From Achromobacter veterisilvae (GTDB lineage Bacteria; Pseudomonadota; Gammaproteobacteria; Burkholderiales; Burkholderiaceae_B), in NCBI RefSeq assembly GCF_900496975.1, contig NZ_UFQC01000023.1, forward strand, positions 35,552-99,551: a stretch of 64,000 nt of DNA. The letters are read 5' to 3'. Both the position numbers and the translations under genes were made by a program. Shown here one piece after another: positions 1-8,131 of the stretch. The first letter of the stretch is position 1, and each line of letters begins with the position of its first letter. The notes beneath the pieces are model-generated. The model saw only the letters and a program-made list of their open reading frames with translations. It was not told the DNA's origin and ran no database searches.

Positions 1-7
1 GACCCTC

Positions 8-829
8 ATGACTGTTTCGCCTTTGCCCGTCCGCCTGGAAGCGGTGATCTTCGATTGGGCCGGAACGCTGGTCGATTTCGGTTCTTTCGCGCCCACTAAA
101 GTGTTCGTCGACGCGTTCGCGCAGTTCGGCATGGACGTCTCGCTGGCGCAGGCCCGCGGCCCGATGGGCATGGGCAAGTGGGACCACATCCGCGCGCTGT
201 GCAACGACATCGCCATCGCCAGCCAGTATCAGGCCCAGTTCGGCCGCCTGCCCACCGACGACGACGTGACCGCCATCTATGAGCGCTTCCTGCCGATGCA
301 ACTGGAGAAGGTCGCCCAGTATTCGGCGGCGATACCCGGCGCGGCCGAACTGCTGCGCGCGCTGCGCCAGCGCGGCCTGAAGATCGGTTCGTGCTCGGGC
401 TATCCCGACAGCGTCATGCGCCGCGTGGTCGAGCGCGCCGCCGCGGAGGGCCTGGAGCCCGACTGCATCGTGGCCAGCGACGACGTGCCGCGCGCCCGCC
501 CCGCGCCCGCGATGGCCCTGAAGAACGTGGTGGAGCTGGGCCTGTCGGACGTGGCCGCGTGCATCAAGGTCGACGACACCGCGCCGGGGATCGAGGAAGG
601 GCGCCGCGCCGGCATGTGGACCGTGGGCCTGCTGCTCTCCGGCAACGCCGCCGGCCTGACGCTGGACGAATACCTGAGCCTGGACGACGCCGGCCGCCAG
701 GAGGCGCGCGCCCGGGCCAGCGCCGAACTCTCGCCCGCCGCGCCGCATTACCTGATCGACACCGTCGCCGACCTGCCCGCCGTGATCGCCGATATCGAAT
801 CCCGCTTGTCCGCGGGCCGGCGGCCCTAA
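8..829 (+). CDS. phnX: Phosphonoacetaldehyde hydrolase (phosphonatase)
   Basis: This 273-residue cytoplasmic HAD-superfamily enzyme should hydrolyse phosphonoacetaldehyde to acetaldehyde and phosphate, the last step of 2-aminoethylphosphonate breakdown. The nucleophile loop reads [10 protein letters not shown] with Asp16 in the place of the catalytic aspartate and Ala18 where most HAD proteins have a second Asp, as is typical of PhnX. The motif MGMGKWDH carries the Schiff-base lysine (about Lys57). A later [12 protein letters not shown] segment (near residue 189) fits HAD motif IV. Length matches the family. It is followed by a binding protein and an FAD oxidoreductase on the same strand, which supports a phosphonate role. 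Any upstream genes of the operon lie outside the window. Confidence 0.95.
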   Translation: MTVSPLPVRLEAVIFDWAGTLVDFGSFAPTKVFVDAFAQFGMDVSLAQARGPMGMGKWDHIRALCNDIAIASQYQAQFGRLPTDDDVTAIYERFLPMQLEKVAQYSAAIPGAAELLRALRQRGLKIGSCSGYPDSVMRRVVERAAAEGLEPDCIVASDDVPRARPAPAMALKNVVELGLSDVAACIKVDDTAPGIEEGRRAGMWTVGLLLSGNAAGLTLDEYLSLDDAGRQEARARASAELSPAAPHYLIDTVADLPAVIADIESRLSAGRRP

Positions 830-926
830 CCGCTCACCGACCCTTTACGCGCCGCATACGGGACCGGTTCGCGCCGGCCCCGGGGGCCCTTTTCAGCCTT
901 TTTTCCGCTTATCCACGGAGTACTCC

Positions 927-1949
927 ATGAATCGCTACAAGCTGCTTGCACTGGCCGCCGCCCTGACGGGCACGATGGGCGCCGCCTCCGCCGAGACCAC
1001 CCTGACCGTGTACACGGCGCTCGAGGCCGACCAGATCAAGGCCTACCAGGCCGCGTTCGAGAAGGCCAATCCCGACATCAAGATCCAGTGGGTGCGCGAC
1101 TCCACCGGCATCATCGCCGCCAAGCTGCTGGCCGAGAAGAGCAACCCCAAGGCCGACGTGATCTGGGGCCTGGCCGGCACGGCCCTGGGCCTGATGGACA
1201 AGGAAGGCATGCTGCAGCCCTATGCCCCCAAGGGCCTGGACCAGATCGCCGCCAACATGCGCGACGCCAAGGCCGAGCCGTCGTGGGTCGGCATGGACGG
1301 CTACGCCGCCGCCATCTGCTTCAACACCATCGAAGCCGAAAAGCAGAAGCTGCCCAAGCCCGCCTCGTGGCAGGACCTGACCAAGCCGGTGTACGCCGGC
1401 AAGATCGTCATGCCGAACCCGGCGTCCTCGGGCACGGGCTTTCTGGACGTGAGCGCCTGGCTGCAGATCTTCGGCGAAGAAAAGGGCTGGGCCTACATGG
1501 ACGCCCTGCACAAGAACATCGGCTCGTACACGCACTCGGGTTCCAAGCCCTGCAACATGGCCGCCGCCGGCGAGTTCCCGATCGGCGTGTCGTTCGACTA
1601 TCGCGCCGCGAAGCTGAAGGCCGACGGCGCGCCGGTCGAGGCCGTGTTCCCGTCGGAAGGCCTGGGCTGGGAAGTCGAAGCCACCGCCATCGTGAAGGGC
1701 ACCAAGAACCTGGAAGCGGCCCGCAAACTGGCCGACTTCTCGGCCAGCCGCGAGGCCAACGAACTGTACAAGGCCAACTTCGCGGTGCTGGCGATCCCGT
1801 CGGTGGCGACGGTCAATCCCAACCTGCCGGCCGACTTGACCACGCGCATGATCAAGAACGACTTCGTGTGGGCCGCCACGAACCGCGAACGCATCATCGC
1901 CGAATGGACCAAGCGTTACGACGGCAAGTCCGAGCCGAAGAAGAAGTAA
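927..1949 (+). CDS. Periplasmic binding protein, 2-aminoethylphosphonate-type ABC importer
   Basis: This 340-residue protein begins with a Sec signal peptide; a likely cleavage site lies after Ala-Ser-Ala at about residue 22. The mature part starts with TTLTVYTALEADQ, typical of the iron/AEP group of ABC binding proteins (extracellular solute-binding family 1), in which a VYTA segment opens the fold. It probably captures 2-aminoethylphosphonate or a related phosphonate in the periplasm. It lies 97 bp downstream of phnX and 29 bp upstream of an FAD amine oxidoreductase. No permease or ATPase gene for this importer is in the window, so those should lie to the left. Family assignment is good; the exact ligand is inferred from the neighbours. 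Confidence 0.85.
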   Translation: MNRYKLLALAAALTGTMGAASAETTLTVYTALEADQIKAYQAAFEKANPDIKIQWVRDSTGIIAAKLLAEKSNPKADVIWGLAGTALGLMDKEGMLQPYAPKGLDQIAANMRDAKAEPSWVGMDGYAAAICFNTIEAEKQKLPKPASWQDLTKPVYAGKIVMPNPASSGTGFLDVSAWLQIFGEEKGWAYMDALHKNIGSYTHSGSKPCNMAAAGEFPIGVSFDYRAAKLKADGAPVEAVFPSEGLGWEVEATAIVKGTKNLEAARKLADFSASREANELYKANFAVLAIPSVATVNPNLPADLTTRMIKNDFVWAATNRERIIAEWTKRYDGKSEPKKK

Positions 1950-1978
1950 GCCGCAATCCCTCGAGCAATATTCCAGAG

Positions 1979-3109
1979 ATGAAGAACTTCGACGTAGTCG
2001 TAGTGGGCGCGGGCATGCTGGGCATCGCGCACGCCTGGGCGGCCGCCAAGCGCGGCCTGTCCGTGGCCGTGATCGAGCGCAGCCGCCAGGCGCATGGCGC
2101 CACGATCCGCAATTTCGGCCAGGTCATCGTCACGGGCCAGGCGCCCGGCACGATGCTGTCGCACGCCCGGCAGGCCCGCGAACTGTGGCTGGATCTGGCG
2201 GGCAAGGCGGGCTTCCACGTGCGGGCCAACGGCGCCCTGGTGCTGGCGCGCAATGCCGACGAGGCGGACGTGCTGCAGGAGTTCGCCGACACGCGCATGC
2301 GGCAGGAAGGCTATCGCGCCGACCTGCTGTCGGGCCGCGACGTGGCCGGCCTGTATGGCGGCCGGCTGGCGCACCACTGCGCGGCCCTGCAGGGGCATGA
2401 CGACCTGCAGATCTATTCGCGCGAGGCGCTGCCGGCCATCACGCGCTACCTGGCCGGGTCGCTGGGCGTCGCCTTCGTCACCGGCACGCTGGCGCGCGCC
2501 GTGGAAGGCGGGCTGGTGTGCACCTCGGCCGGCGAATTCAAGGGCGAGCATGTGTTCGTCTGCCCGGGCCACGATTACCTGACCCTGCTGCCCGAACGGT
2601 TCGCGCCGCTGAACCTGGAGGTCACGCGCCTGCAGATGCTGCGCGCCGCGTTCGAGACGGCCCCCATCGCATTGGACCGTCCTCTGCTCACGGGCCTGTC
2701 CTGCGTGCACTACGGCGCGTTCTCGGACCTGCCTTCGGCGCTGGCGCTGCGCGGCACGATCCAGGCGCGCGAGCCGATGCTGCTGGAAAACGGCATCCAC
2801 CTGCTGGTCAGCCCCACGCCCTACGGCGAACTGATCATCGGCGATTCGCACCGCTACGGCCAGGACGCGCCGCCGTTCAACGACGAAGCCGTCGACGACG
2901 CGATGCTGGATCTGGCCTCGCAGGCCCTGGGGGCGCGCCTGCGCGTGCTGGAGCGCTGGCAGGGCGTCTACGGCGCGCGCGGACCGGCGCCGTTCTCGGT
3001 GATGCCGGTGGACCCGGCCACGACGGTGGCGGTCATGCATTCGGGGGTGGGCATGACGGTGGGGCTGGCCATCGGCGAGCGCACCGTGGCCGGGGTGCTG
3101 GGCCGCTGA
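1979..3109 (+). CDS. FAD-dependent amine oxidoreductase of phosphonate clusters
   Basis: This 376-residue protein has an N-terminal FAD-binding fold with GAGMLG (Gly10, Gly12, Gly15) followed by an acidic residue at the end of the second strand (VIERS). The rest resembles the DAO/glycine-oxidase superfamily, closest by context to the TIGR03364 type found in 2-aminoethylphosphonate clusters. Members of that group are thought to oxidise aminoethylphosphonate or its N-methyl form to phosphonoacetaldehyde, the substrate of the neighbouring phnX. The ATG at 1979 was chosen because the fold starts immediately after it. The frame is open far upstream, but that part overlaps the binding-protein gene. 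Substrate is inferred, not shown. Confidence 0.82.
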   Translation: MKNFDVVVVGAGMLGIAHAWAAAKRGLSVAVIERSRQAHGATIRNFGQVIVTGQAPGTMLSHARQARELWLDLAGKAGFHVRANGALVLARNADEADVLQEFADTRMRQEGYRADLLSGRDVAGLYGGRLAHHCAALQGHDDLQIYSREALPAITRYLAGSLGVAFVTGTLARAVEGGLVCTSAGEFKGEHVFVCPGHDYLTLLPERFAPLNLEVTRLQMLRAAFETAPIALDRPLLTGLSCVHYGAFSDLPSALALRGTIQAREPMLLENGIHLLVSPTPYGELIIGDSHRYGQDAPPFNDEAVDDAMLDLASQALGARLRVLERWQGVYGARGPAPFSVMPVDPATTVAVMHSGVGMTVGLAIGERTVAGVLGR

Positions 3110-3125
3110 CCACGGCAGGAAAAAG

Positions 3126-3157
3126 AAAGGCCTCGCGGATGAACGCGAGGCCTTTCC
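3126..3157. terminator. Bidirectional Rho-independent terminator
   Basis: A 13-bp perfect stem (3126-3138 with 3145-3157) closes a six-base loop. It lies between the convergent FAD oxidoreductase (+) and Rieske (-) genes. Read leftward it is followed by a pyrimidine-rich TTTCTTTTTCC stretch, so it looks stronger for the Rieske transcript. Confidence 0.8.
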
Positions 3158-3190
3158 GTCTGGAGGAAGCGGCGCCGAAGCCCAGGGGCT

Positions 3191-4339
3191 TCAGGCCTTC
3201 TCCTGCATGATGCGGCGATACCATTCGTGGAAATGCTGCATGCCGTCTTCCATGGGCGACTGGTAGGGGCCGGTCTCGTTCACGCCGCGCAGCATCAGGG
3301 CCTTGCGGCCGGCGTCCATGCGTTCGGCGATCTCGTCGTCCTCGATGGCCGTTTCCATGTAGGCGGCGCGCTGCGCCTCGACGAACTCGCGCTCGAAGGC
3401 GGCGATTTCCTCGGGGTAGTAGAACTCGACCACGTTCACCGTTTCCTGGGGGCTCTTGGGGTACAGCGTGGAGAGCACCAGCACGTGCGGATAGAGTTCG
3501 ATCATGTGGGTCGGGAAATACGTGACCCAGACCGCGCCGAAATCGGGCGCGTCGCCTTCGCGGAACGCCAGCAGGCGGTCATGCCACTGCTTGTAGACGT
3601 CCGAGCCCGGCTGCGCCAGCGCGTTGTGCACGCCGACCCGCTGCAGGCTGTACCAGTCGTTGAACTCCCAGGTCAGGTCGTCGCACGTGACGAAGCGGCC
3701 CAGGCCGGGGTGGAACGGGCCGACGTGGTAGTCCTCGAGGTAGACCTCGATGAAGGTCTTCCAGTTGTAGTTGCACTGGTGCACCTCGACGTGGTCCAGC
3801 ACGTAGTCGCCGAAGTCGAACTCGGGCCGCGAGAACAGCGGGGCCATGTCGGAGGCCGGATCGCGCGGGCCTTCGAACAGCAGGCCGTGGCAATCGCGCA
3901 GGCGGAACTTCTGCAGGTTCATGCAGGGCGTGGTGTCGAACTGCGGCGCGCCCAACAACTCGCCCTGGTTGTTGTACGTCCAACGGTGCAGCGGACACAC
4001 GATGTTGCCGCCGCTTGCCTTCAGATTGCCCTTCGTATTGCAGTTGCCGGCCACATCGCCGGCCTCGCCGCCAAGCATCAATGCCTGCCGGTGGCGGCAG
4101 ACATTCGAGATGAGTTCGACGCCCTGCTGGTTGCGGACCAGCACGCGCCCACTGCTTTCCTGGACCAGCGTACGCCAGTCCCCGATTTCGGGCACCAATT
4201 TCTGGTGGCCGACGTATTGCGAGGATTGCTTGAAAATGAGTTCTTGCTCGCGGGCAAAGAGGGCTTCGTCAAAATACGCGCTGACGGGTAGCTGGGTGCG
4301 AGCTGGCACTACATGTGCCATCCGACCGATGTCGGTCAT
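3191..4339 (-). CDS. Rieske non-heme iron oxygenase, alpha subunit
   Basis: This 382-residue protein has a Rieske [2Fe-2S] domain with CRH (Cys81, His83) and CPLH (Cys115, His118), then a catalytic domain with LEDYHVGPFHPG (Asp203, His205, His210), the mononuclear iron facial-triad region and bridging Asp. It should hydroxylate or demethylate a small organic substrate with electrons from a separate reductase, which is not in the window. The spacing between the two Rieske half-motifs is 31 residues, roughly twice the usual 15-17, with an extra Cys100 and a glycine-rich stretch. The ATG at 4339 was chosen because AGGGA lies just before it. The frame is open 73 codons further upstream, but that part encodes only direct-repeat sequence. 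Substrate unknown. Confidence 0.88.
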   Translation of the reverse strand: MTDIGRMAHVVPARTQLPVSAYFDEALFAREQELIFKQSSQYVGHQKLVPEIGDWRTLVQESSGRVLVRNQQGVELISNVCRHRQALMLGGEAGDVAGNCNTKGNLKASGGNIVCPLHRWTYNNQGELLGAPQFDTTPCMNLQKFRLRDCHGLLFEGPRDPASDMAPLFSRPEFDFGDYVLDHVEVHQCNYNWKTFIEVYLEDYHVGPFHPGLGRFVTCDDLTWEFNDWYSLQRVGVHNALAQPGSDVYKQWHDRLLAFREGDAPDFGAVWVTYFPTHMIELYPHVLVLSTLYPKSPQETVNVVEFYYPEEIAAFEREFVEAQRAAYMETAIEDDEIAERMDAGRKALMLRGVNETGPYQSPMEDGMQHFHEWYRRIMQEKA

Positions 4340-4685
4340 GATTCCCTCCGCTCGGATAAAAAAGCCAGGACGGTCGAGCTTTTTGCCCAGGGGCTTTGCC
4401 TGGCGGCCTTGCCCAGCGTGCAGCGCGGACCTGTCGGGCCGGGCCTTGGGGGCCTGGCCAAATCCGCCGGTTGAATTCCGCTGGGCAAATCCGCCAAGTG
4501 AAATCCGCTGGGTGAATTCCGTTCTGGCGCGAAGAAAAATCGGTGTCTGGCCGATCAAATAAGCCGTGAATTGTACCCCAAGCCCTTGCCCCGCGCCCGT
4601 GAAGATACGGGAAGCCCGGGCGGGCCGCGGCGGAGCCGTTCCGGCCGGTGCCGGAACCCGGTTTCCGCCAGGCGGCGCAAGCCTT
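4340..4685. other. Intergenic region with no gene seen; leader side of the Rieske gene
   Basis: About 346 bp lie between the acyltransferase gene, whose 3' end is at 4686, and the Rieske gene start. Open frames cross it on both strands but none resembles a protein. It holds the 27-bp direct repeats listed separately and a likely ribosome binding site just right of 4339. No clear terminator follows the acyltransferase gene. Confidence 0.5.
4460..4513 (-). repeat. Two 27-bp direct repeats upstream of the Rieske gene
   Basis: Units 4460-4486 and 4487-4513 match at 22 of 27 positions, and a partial third copy follows to about 4521. Each unit is itself built of two related half-units around TCCGC, so GCGGA recurs about every 13-14 bp on the minus strand. 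The spacing and the position about 120-180 bp upstream of the Rieske start codon suggest either a multi-site operator or a simple duplicated tract. Confidence 0.6.
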
Positions 4686-5696
4686 TCAGACTAGCCGGCG
4701 GGTGGCCGGATGCCGCCTCAGCAGCCAACTGCTGGCCGCCGACAGCGCGAACACGGTGGCGGCCAGCAAGGGCACCGCCCAGGCGTCGCTGCGCGAGCCG
4801 GCCATCGCGCCGGCGCGGCGCGCCAGGTCCAGGAACAGCGGATGGATCAGGTACACGCCGAAGGTCAGCGGCGCCAGCGGGGCTAGGCGCGGCAGCCGGG
4901 GCGAGGAGACGATCCACTGGAACGCGGCCAGCGACATGAACGGCACGGTCAGGCTGAAATAATCATAGAAATAAGTGTCCAGCGTGCGGCTGCTGGACAT
5001 GGCATAGACGCCAAGCGCGGTCGCGGCCACGCTGGCCGCCAGCATCAGGCCGGGCCGCGGCACGCGCATCTGGCCGTCGAAGATCAGACGGCCGGCCACG
5101 AAGTAGCCCAGATAGGGGAGGAACCAGGTCAGGAAGAAGCCGGCGGGCGCGCCGAGCGCGCGGCGGTACAGCGCGTCCAGGATCGCCACGCCCAGGATGC
5201 CGACCACCCACAGCCCGCGCGCGCGCGGCGTGCTGCGCGCATACAGCAGCCGGGTCAGCGGGGCGAACAGGTACAGCCCCACGATCATGTAGAGATACCA
5301 GAGATGGTAGTAGGGTTCGCCCTGGACGACCTTGCGCGGCCAGAACGAAAAATCGACGCGGCCGTCGTCCCACCAGTCCAGCGCCGTGCGCCATGCCAGG
5401 TAGAAAAGCGTCCAGAACAGCAGCGGCGCGCAGATACGGGCCATGCGGCGGCTGTAGAACTGGCGCGCGTCCTGGGGCTTGTCGGGGTCCAGCAGCAGGG
5501 CGCCGCTGACCATGACGAAAACGGGCACGCACCAGCGGGCGGCGGAATCGTACAGATTGGCCGCCAGCCAGGCCCCGCCGCCGTAGGCGGACGGGTTGCT
5601 GACGATCATGGCCGCGCTGTGCAGCAGGACGACGGCCAGTGCCGCCAGCCAGCGGGCGGCATCCAGGCGCGAATATTTTTCTTCCAGGTACGGCAT
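4686..5696 (-). CDS. Acyltransferase 3 family membrane protein
   Basis: This 336-residue multi-spanning inner-membrane protein has about ten hydrophobic segments and a start typical of acyltransferase family 3: an early R-x-x-A-x-x-x-V-x-x-H pattern (RLDAARWLAALAVVLLHSAA, His26) with the family's membrane histidine, followed by SGALLL and FYSRRMARI. Such enzymes O-acetylate or succinylate surface polysaccharides, lipids or small molecules. A KYSRLDAARW start is common in family members from Gram-negative bacteria. It stands alone between the Rieske gene and the Bug receptor gene, all on the minus strand but with gaps too large for tight coupling. The acceptor cannot be told from the sequence. 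Confidence 0.85.
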   Translation of the reverse strand: MPYLEEKYSRLDAARWLAALAVVLLHSAAMIVSNPSAYGGGAWLAANLYDSAARWCVPVFVMVSGALLLDPDKPQDARQFYSRRMARICAPLLFWTLFYLAWRTALDWWDDGRVDFSFWPRKVVQGEPYYHLWYLYMIVGLYLFAPLTRLLYARSTPRARGLWVVGILGVAILDALYRRALGAPAGFFLTWFLPYLGYFVAGRLIFDGQMRVPRPGLMLAASVAATALGVYAMSSSRTLDTYFYDYFSLTVPFMSLAAFQWIVSSPRLPRLAPLAPLTFGVYLIHPLFLDLARRAGAMAGSRSDAWAVPLLAATVFALSAASSWLLRRHPATRRLV

Positions 5697-5783
5697 CGGA
5701 CTCCCGGTTCGGTGTTTGTTTCACCATAGCAGCCGGGAGTGCGAGGCTTGTGTATCCAGGGGTTAGGGCCTGTTAACAACCCG

Positions 5784-6752
5784 TCACTGCAGGACGATGT
5801 TGGCCTGCTTGATCAGTTGCGAAACGATGGGCTGTTCGGTCTGGATCTGCTTGTCCAGTTCGGCCGGCGTGCCGGACCGCGGGTCGATGCCCATGTCCAG
5901 CATGCGCTTCTTCACCGCTTCGTCCTGGAGCGTTTCGGCCAGCGCCTGCTGCAGCTTTTCCATCGCCGGGGCGGGCGTGCCCTTGGGCGCCACGAAGCTG
6001 AACCAGGCGGTCATGTCGAACGAGGGGTAGCCCTGTTCGGACAGCGTTTCCAGCTTGGGCTGCGTGGCCAGGCGCGAGGGGCTGGTGATGGCGAACACCT
6101 TGACCTTGCCCGCGTCGGCCTGCGGCATGCCGGTGGCCACCATGTCGAAGAACAGGTCCACGTCGCCGCTGATGAGCGCGGGCAGCGCCTGGGTCGCGCC
6201 CTTGAAGGGCACGTGCAGGATGTCGATGCCGGCGCGCTCCTTGAAGAGTTCCCCGGCCAGGTGGGACGAGGTGCCGGGGCCGAACGTGGCGAAGGTCAGC
6301 TTGCCGGGGTTCTGCTTGGCGTAGGCCACCAGGTCCTGGGTGCTGTTGAACGGCCGCTTGGGGCTGGACAGCAGGACCAGCGGCCCCACGCCCACCATGC
6401 CGATCCGGGCGAAGCCGTCCGGGTCGTAGGGCAGTTCCTTGTACAGGTAGCGGTTCGTGACCAGCGTGGAGTTGGTGGCCATCAGGATGGTGTAGCCGTC
6501 CGGCGCTTCGCGCGAGACGAACGCCGCGCCGATGGAGGTGCCGGCGCCCGCCTTGTTCTCGACGATCATGGGCTGGCCCAGCGTCTTGGCCATGCGCTCG
6601 GCCAGGATCCGCGTCAGCACGTCGGTGGCGCCGCCGGCCGGGAAGGGCGAGACGACCTTGATCGGGCGGGAAGGGTAGGTGTCGGCCTGGGCGCCCAGCG
6701 CCGCGGCGCCGAGAAGCAGGGTGGCCAGCAGTTTGAAGCTCGTGCGTATCAT
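5784..6752 (-). CDS. Bug-family periplasmic binding receptor (TctC-like)
   Basis: This 322-residue protein has a signal peptide with probable cleavage after Ala-Gln-Ala (about residue 23), then YPSRPIKVVSPFPAGGATD, the hallmark opening of Bug/TctC receptors of tripartite tricarboxylate transporters. Such receptors bind carboxylates or amides in the periplasm. No TctA or TctB membrane genes are nearby, so it is an orphan receptor, as is very common in Bordetella and relatives, where dozens of Bug paralogues exist. It is divergent from an IclR-type regulator gene that probably controls it. Ligand unknown. Confidence 0.92.
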   Translation of the reverse strand: MIRTSFKLLATLLLGAAALGAQADTYPSRPIKVVSPFPAGGATDVLTRILAERMAKTLGQPMIVENKAGAGTSIGAAFVSREAPDGYTILMATNSTLVTNRYLYKELPYDPDGFARIGMVGVGPLVLLSSPKRPFNSTQDLVAYAKQNPGKLTFATFGPGTSSHLAGELFKERAGIDILHVPFKGATQALPALISGDVDLFFDMVATGMPQADAGKVKVFAITSPSRLATQPKLETLSEQGYPSFDMTAWFSFVAPKGTPAPAMEKLQQALAETLQDEAVKKRMLDMGIDPRSGTPAELDKQIQTEQPIVSQLIKQANIVLQ

Positions 6753-6857
6753 GTTTTTTCCCCTTGATGTCGCATACAGGAGTGGATCGTCGGGCCTGGC
6801 CTCGCGCGTTGCCGCCGGGGCGGGGTCGTCGCGCTTGCCAGTTCACCTAGGATGTTT

Positions 6858-6907
6858 TAAATTCCGATAAATGAAATTTAATTTTGTTATTCGAAATAAA
6901 CTATAAA
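6858..6907. promoter_or_regulatory. AT-rich divergent promoter/operator region, Bug-IclR
   Basis: This AT-rich gap contains two inverted repeats: TAAATT/AATTTA (6858-6863 and 6875-6880) and TTATT-CGA-AATAA (6887-6899). A TATAAA at 6902-6907 is a likely -10 for the IclR gene starting at 6924. Palindromes next to a divergent IclR gene are plausible regulator sites. Confidence 0.4.
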
Positions 6908-6923
6908 AACGAAGCGAATAGAA

Positions 6924-7775
6924 ATGCAATCTTTTTCTGACGGCAAGCGCATCGTCCATCCCGCCGCCAAGCCGGACGGCAAGGTCGAACTGAGCCTGCC
7001 CGCGCGCCGCAAGCGCGCCGCGGGCGGAGAGGGCGCCAGTTCGCCGGACTTCATTACGGCGCTGGCGCGCGGCCTGGACGTGCTGCGCTGCTTCCGCCAT
7101 GGCGTGACCGCGCTGGGCAACCTGGACCTGGCGCGCCTGACCGGCCTGCCCAAGCCCACCATCAGCCGCATCACCTACACGCTGACCGAACTGGGTTATC
7201 TGCGCTATCACCCCGATACGGGCAAGTATTCGCCCGGCTACGGGGTCCTGGCGCTGGGGTTCGGCCTGCTGGCCGGGCTGGAAGTGCGCGAACTCGCCAA
7301 GGCGTCGATGACGGAACTCGCCCGCGGCACGGGCGGCGCGGTCGCGCTGGGCGCCTTCGACGGAGACGCCATGACCTATGTCGAGGCCATCCACGGATCC
7401 TCCGCCCTCTACCTGCGCCTGCCGGTGGGCTACCGCGCCAGCCTGGACAGCGCCATGGGCCGGGCCTACCTGGCCAGCCTGCCGGTCCCGGCGTGCGACG
7501 ACGCATTGGCCCGCCTGGGCGAGGCCGCGCCCGCGGCCGCGGCCATCGAACGCGCCCGCGCGGAATTGCGGGAGTCGGGCTGCTGCTTCGCCATCGGCGA
7601 GTGGCAGTCGGGGATCAATGCCGCCGCGGTGCCGTTCTCGTCCGTCACGGGCGAAGGCGTCTTCGTCATGAGCTGCGGCGGGCCCGCCGGCCTGCTGCCC
7701 GAGGCGGAGCTGCGGGGGCGCGTGGCGCCTTTGCTGCGGGCGGCGATCGCGGGGCTCGCGGGGGCGTCCGCCTGA
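6924..7775 (+). CDS. IclR-family transcriptional regulator
   Basis: This 283-residue protein has a basic N-terminal tail of about 45 residues, then a winged helix-turn-helix (LARLTGLPKPTISRITYTL, residues about 73-91), then an IclR effector domain to the C-terminus (GAVALGAFDGDAMTYVEAI, GRAYLA, CCFAIGEWQ). IclR proteins bind small carboxylic or aromatic effectors and act as dimers or tetramers on divergent promoters. It is transcribed away from the Bug receptor gene at 5784-6752, the most likely target. The N-terminal tail is longer than usual; an alternative internal start is not obvious. Confidence 0.92.
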   Translation: MQSFSDGKRIVHPAAKPDGKVELSLPARRKRAAGGEGASSPDFITALARGLDVLRCFRHGVTALGNLDLARLTGLPKPTISRITYTLTELGYLRYHPDTGKYSPGYGVLALGFGLLAGLEVRELAKASMTELARGTGGAVALGAFDGDAMTYVEAIHGSSALYLRLPVGYRASLDSAMGRAYLASLPVPACDDALARLGEAAPAAAAIERARAELRESGCCFAIGEWQSGINAAAVPFSSVTGEGVFVMSCGGPAGLLPEAELRGRVAPLLRAAIAGLAGASA

Positions 7776-7857
7776 GTCGCGCGGGGCATCGGGACAGGGC
7801 CTGGGTATCTCGTACAATTCACGGATTGATCCACCCCTAGCGTCCTCGGAGATCCGT

Positions 7858-8124
7858 TTGGCCAAACCCTCTCAAGCCGACCCGCAGGTCGACGACCGTC
7901 CCTTGCCCCAGGATTTCGAAACGGCGCTGGCCGAGCTCGAATCGCTGGTCGCGGCCATGGAAGACGGATCGTTGCCGCTCGAGCAATCGCTGGCCGCCTA
8001 CCGGCGCGGCGTGGCGCTCACCCGGGTCTGCCAGGATCGCCTGGCGCAGGCCGAGCAGCAGGTGAAGGTCCTTGAGGGCGACTTGCTGCGCCCGCTGGAT
8101 CCGGCGGCGCTGGATGACGAATAA
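7858..8124 (+). CDS. xseB: Exodeoxyribonuclease VII small subunit
   Basis: This 88-residue protein has the family core FETALAELESLVAAMEDGSLPLEQSLAAY, rendered here in part as LAELESLVAAMEDGSLPLE, then a coiled helix. It is the small subunit of exonuclease VII, which degrades single-stranded DNA together with XseA. The start is TTG at 7858; no better ATG exists in the frame before the conserved core. It is immediately followed by ispA, the usual betaproteobacterial order xseB-ispA-dxs. Confidence 0.95.
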   Translation: MAKPSQADPQVDDRPLPQDFETALAELESLVAAMEDGSLPLEQSLAAYRRGVALTRVCQDRLAQAEQQVKVLEGDLLRPLDPAALDDE

Positions 8125-8131
8125 AAACCCG

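Noticed and set aside
1088..1978. N-terminal extension of the FAD oxidoreductase
   Set aside because: It lies over the binding-protein gene in another frame and the FAD fold starts at 1979.
4340..4558. N-terminal extension of the Rieske gene
   Set aside because: The added residues are mostly translation of the direct repeats and a good ribosome site precedes the ATG at 4339.
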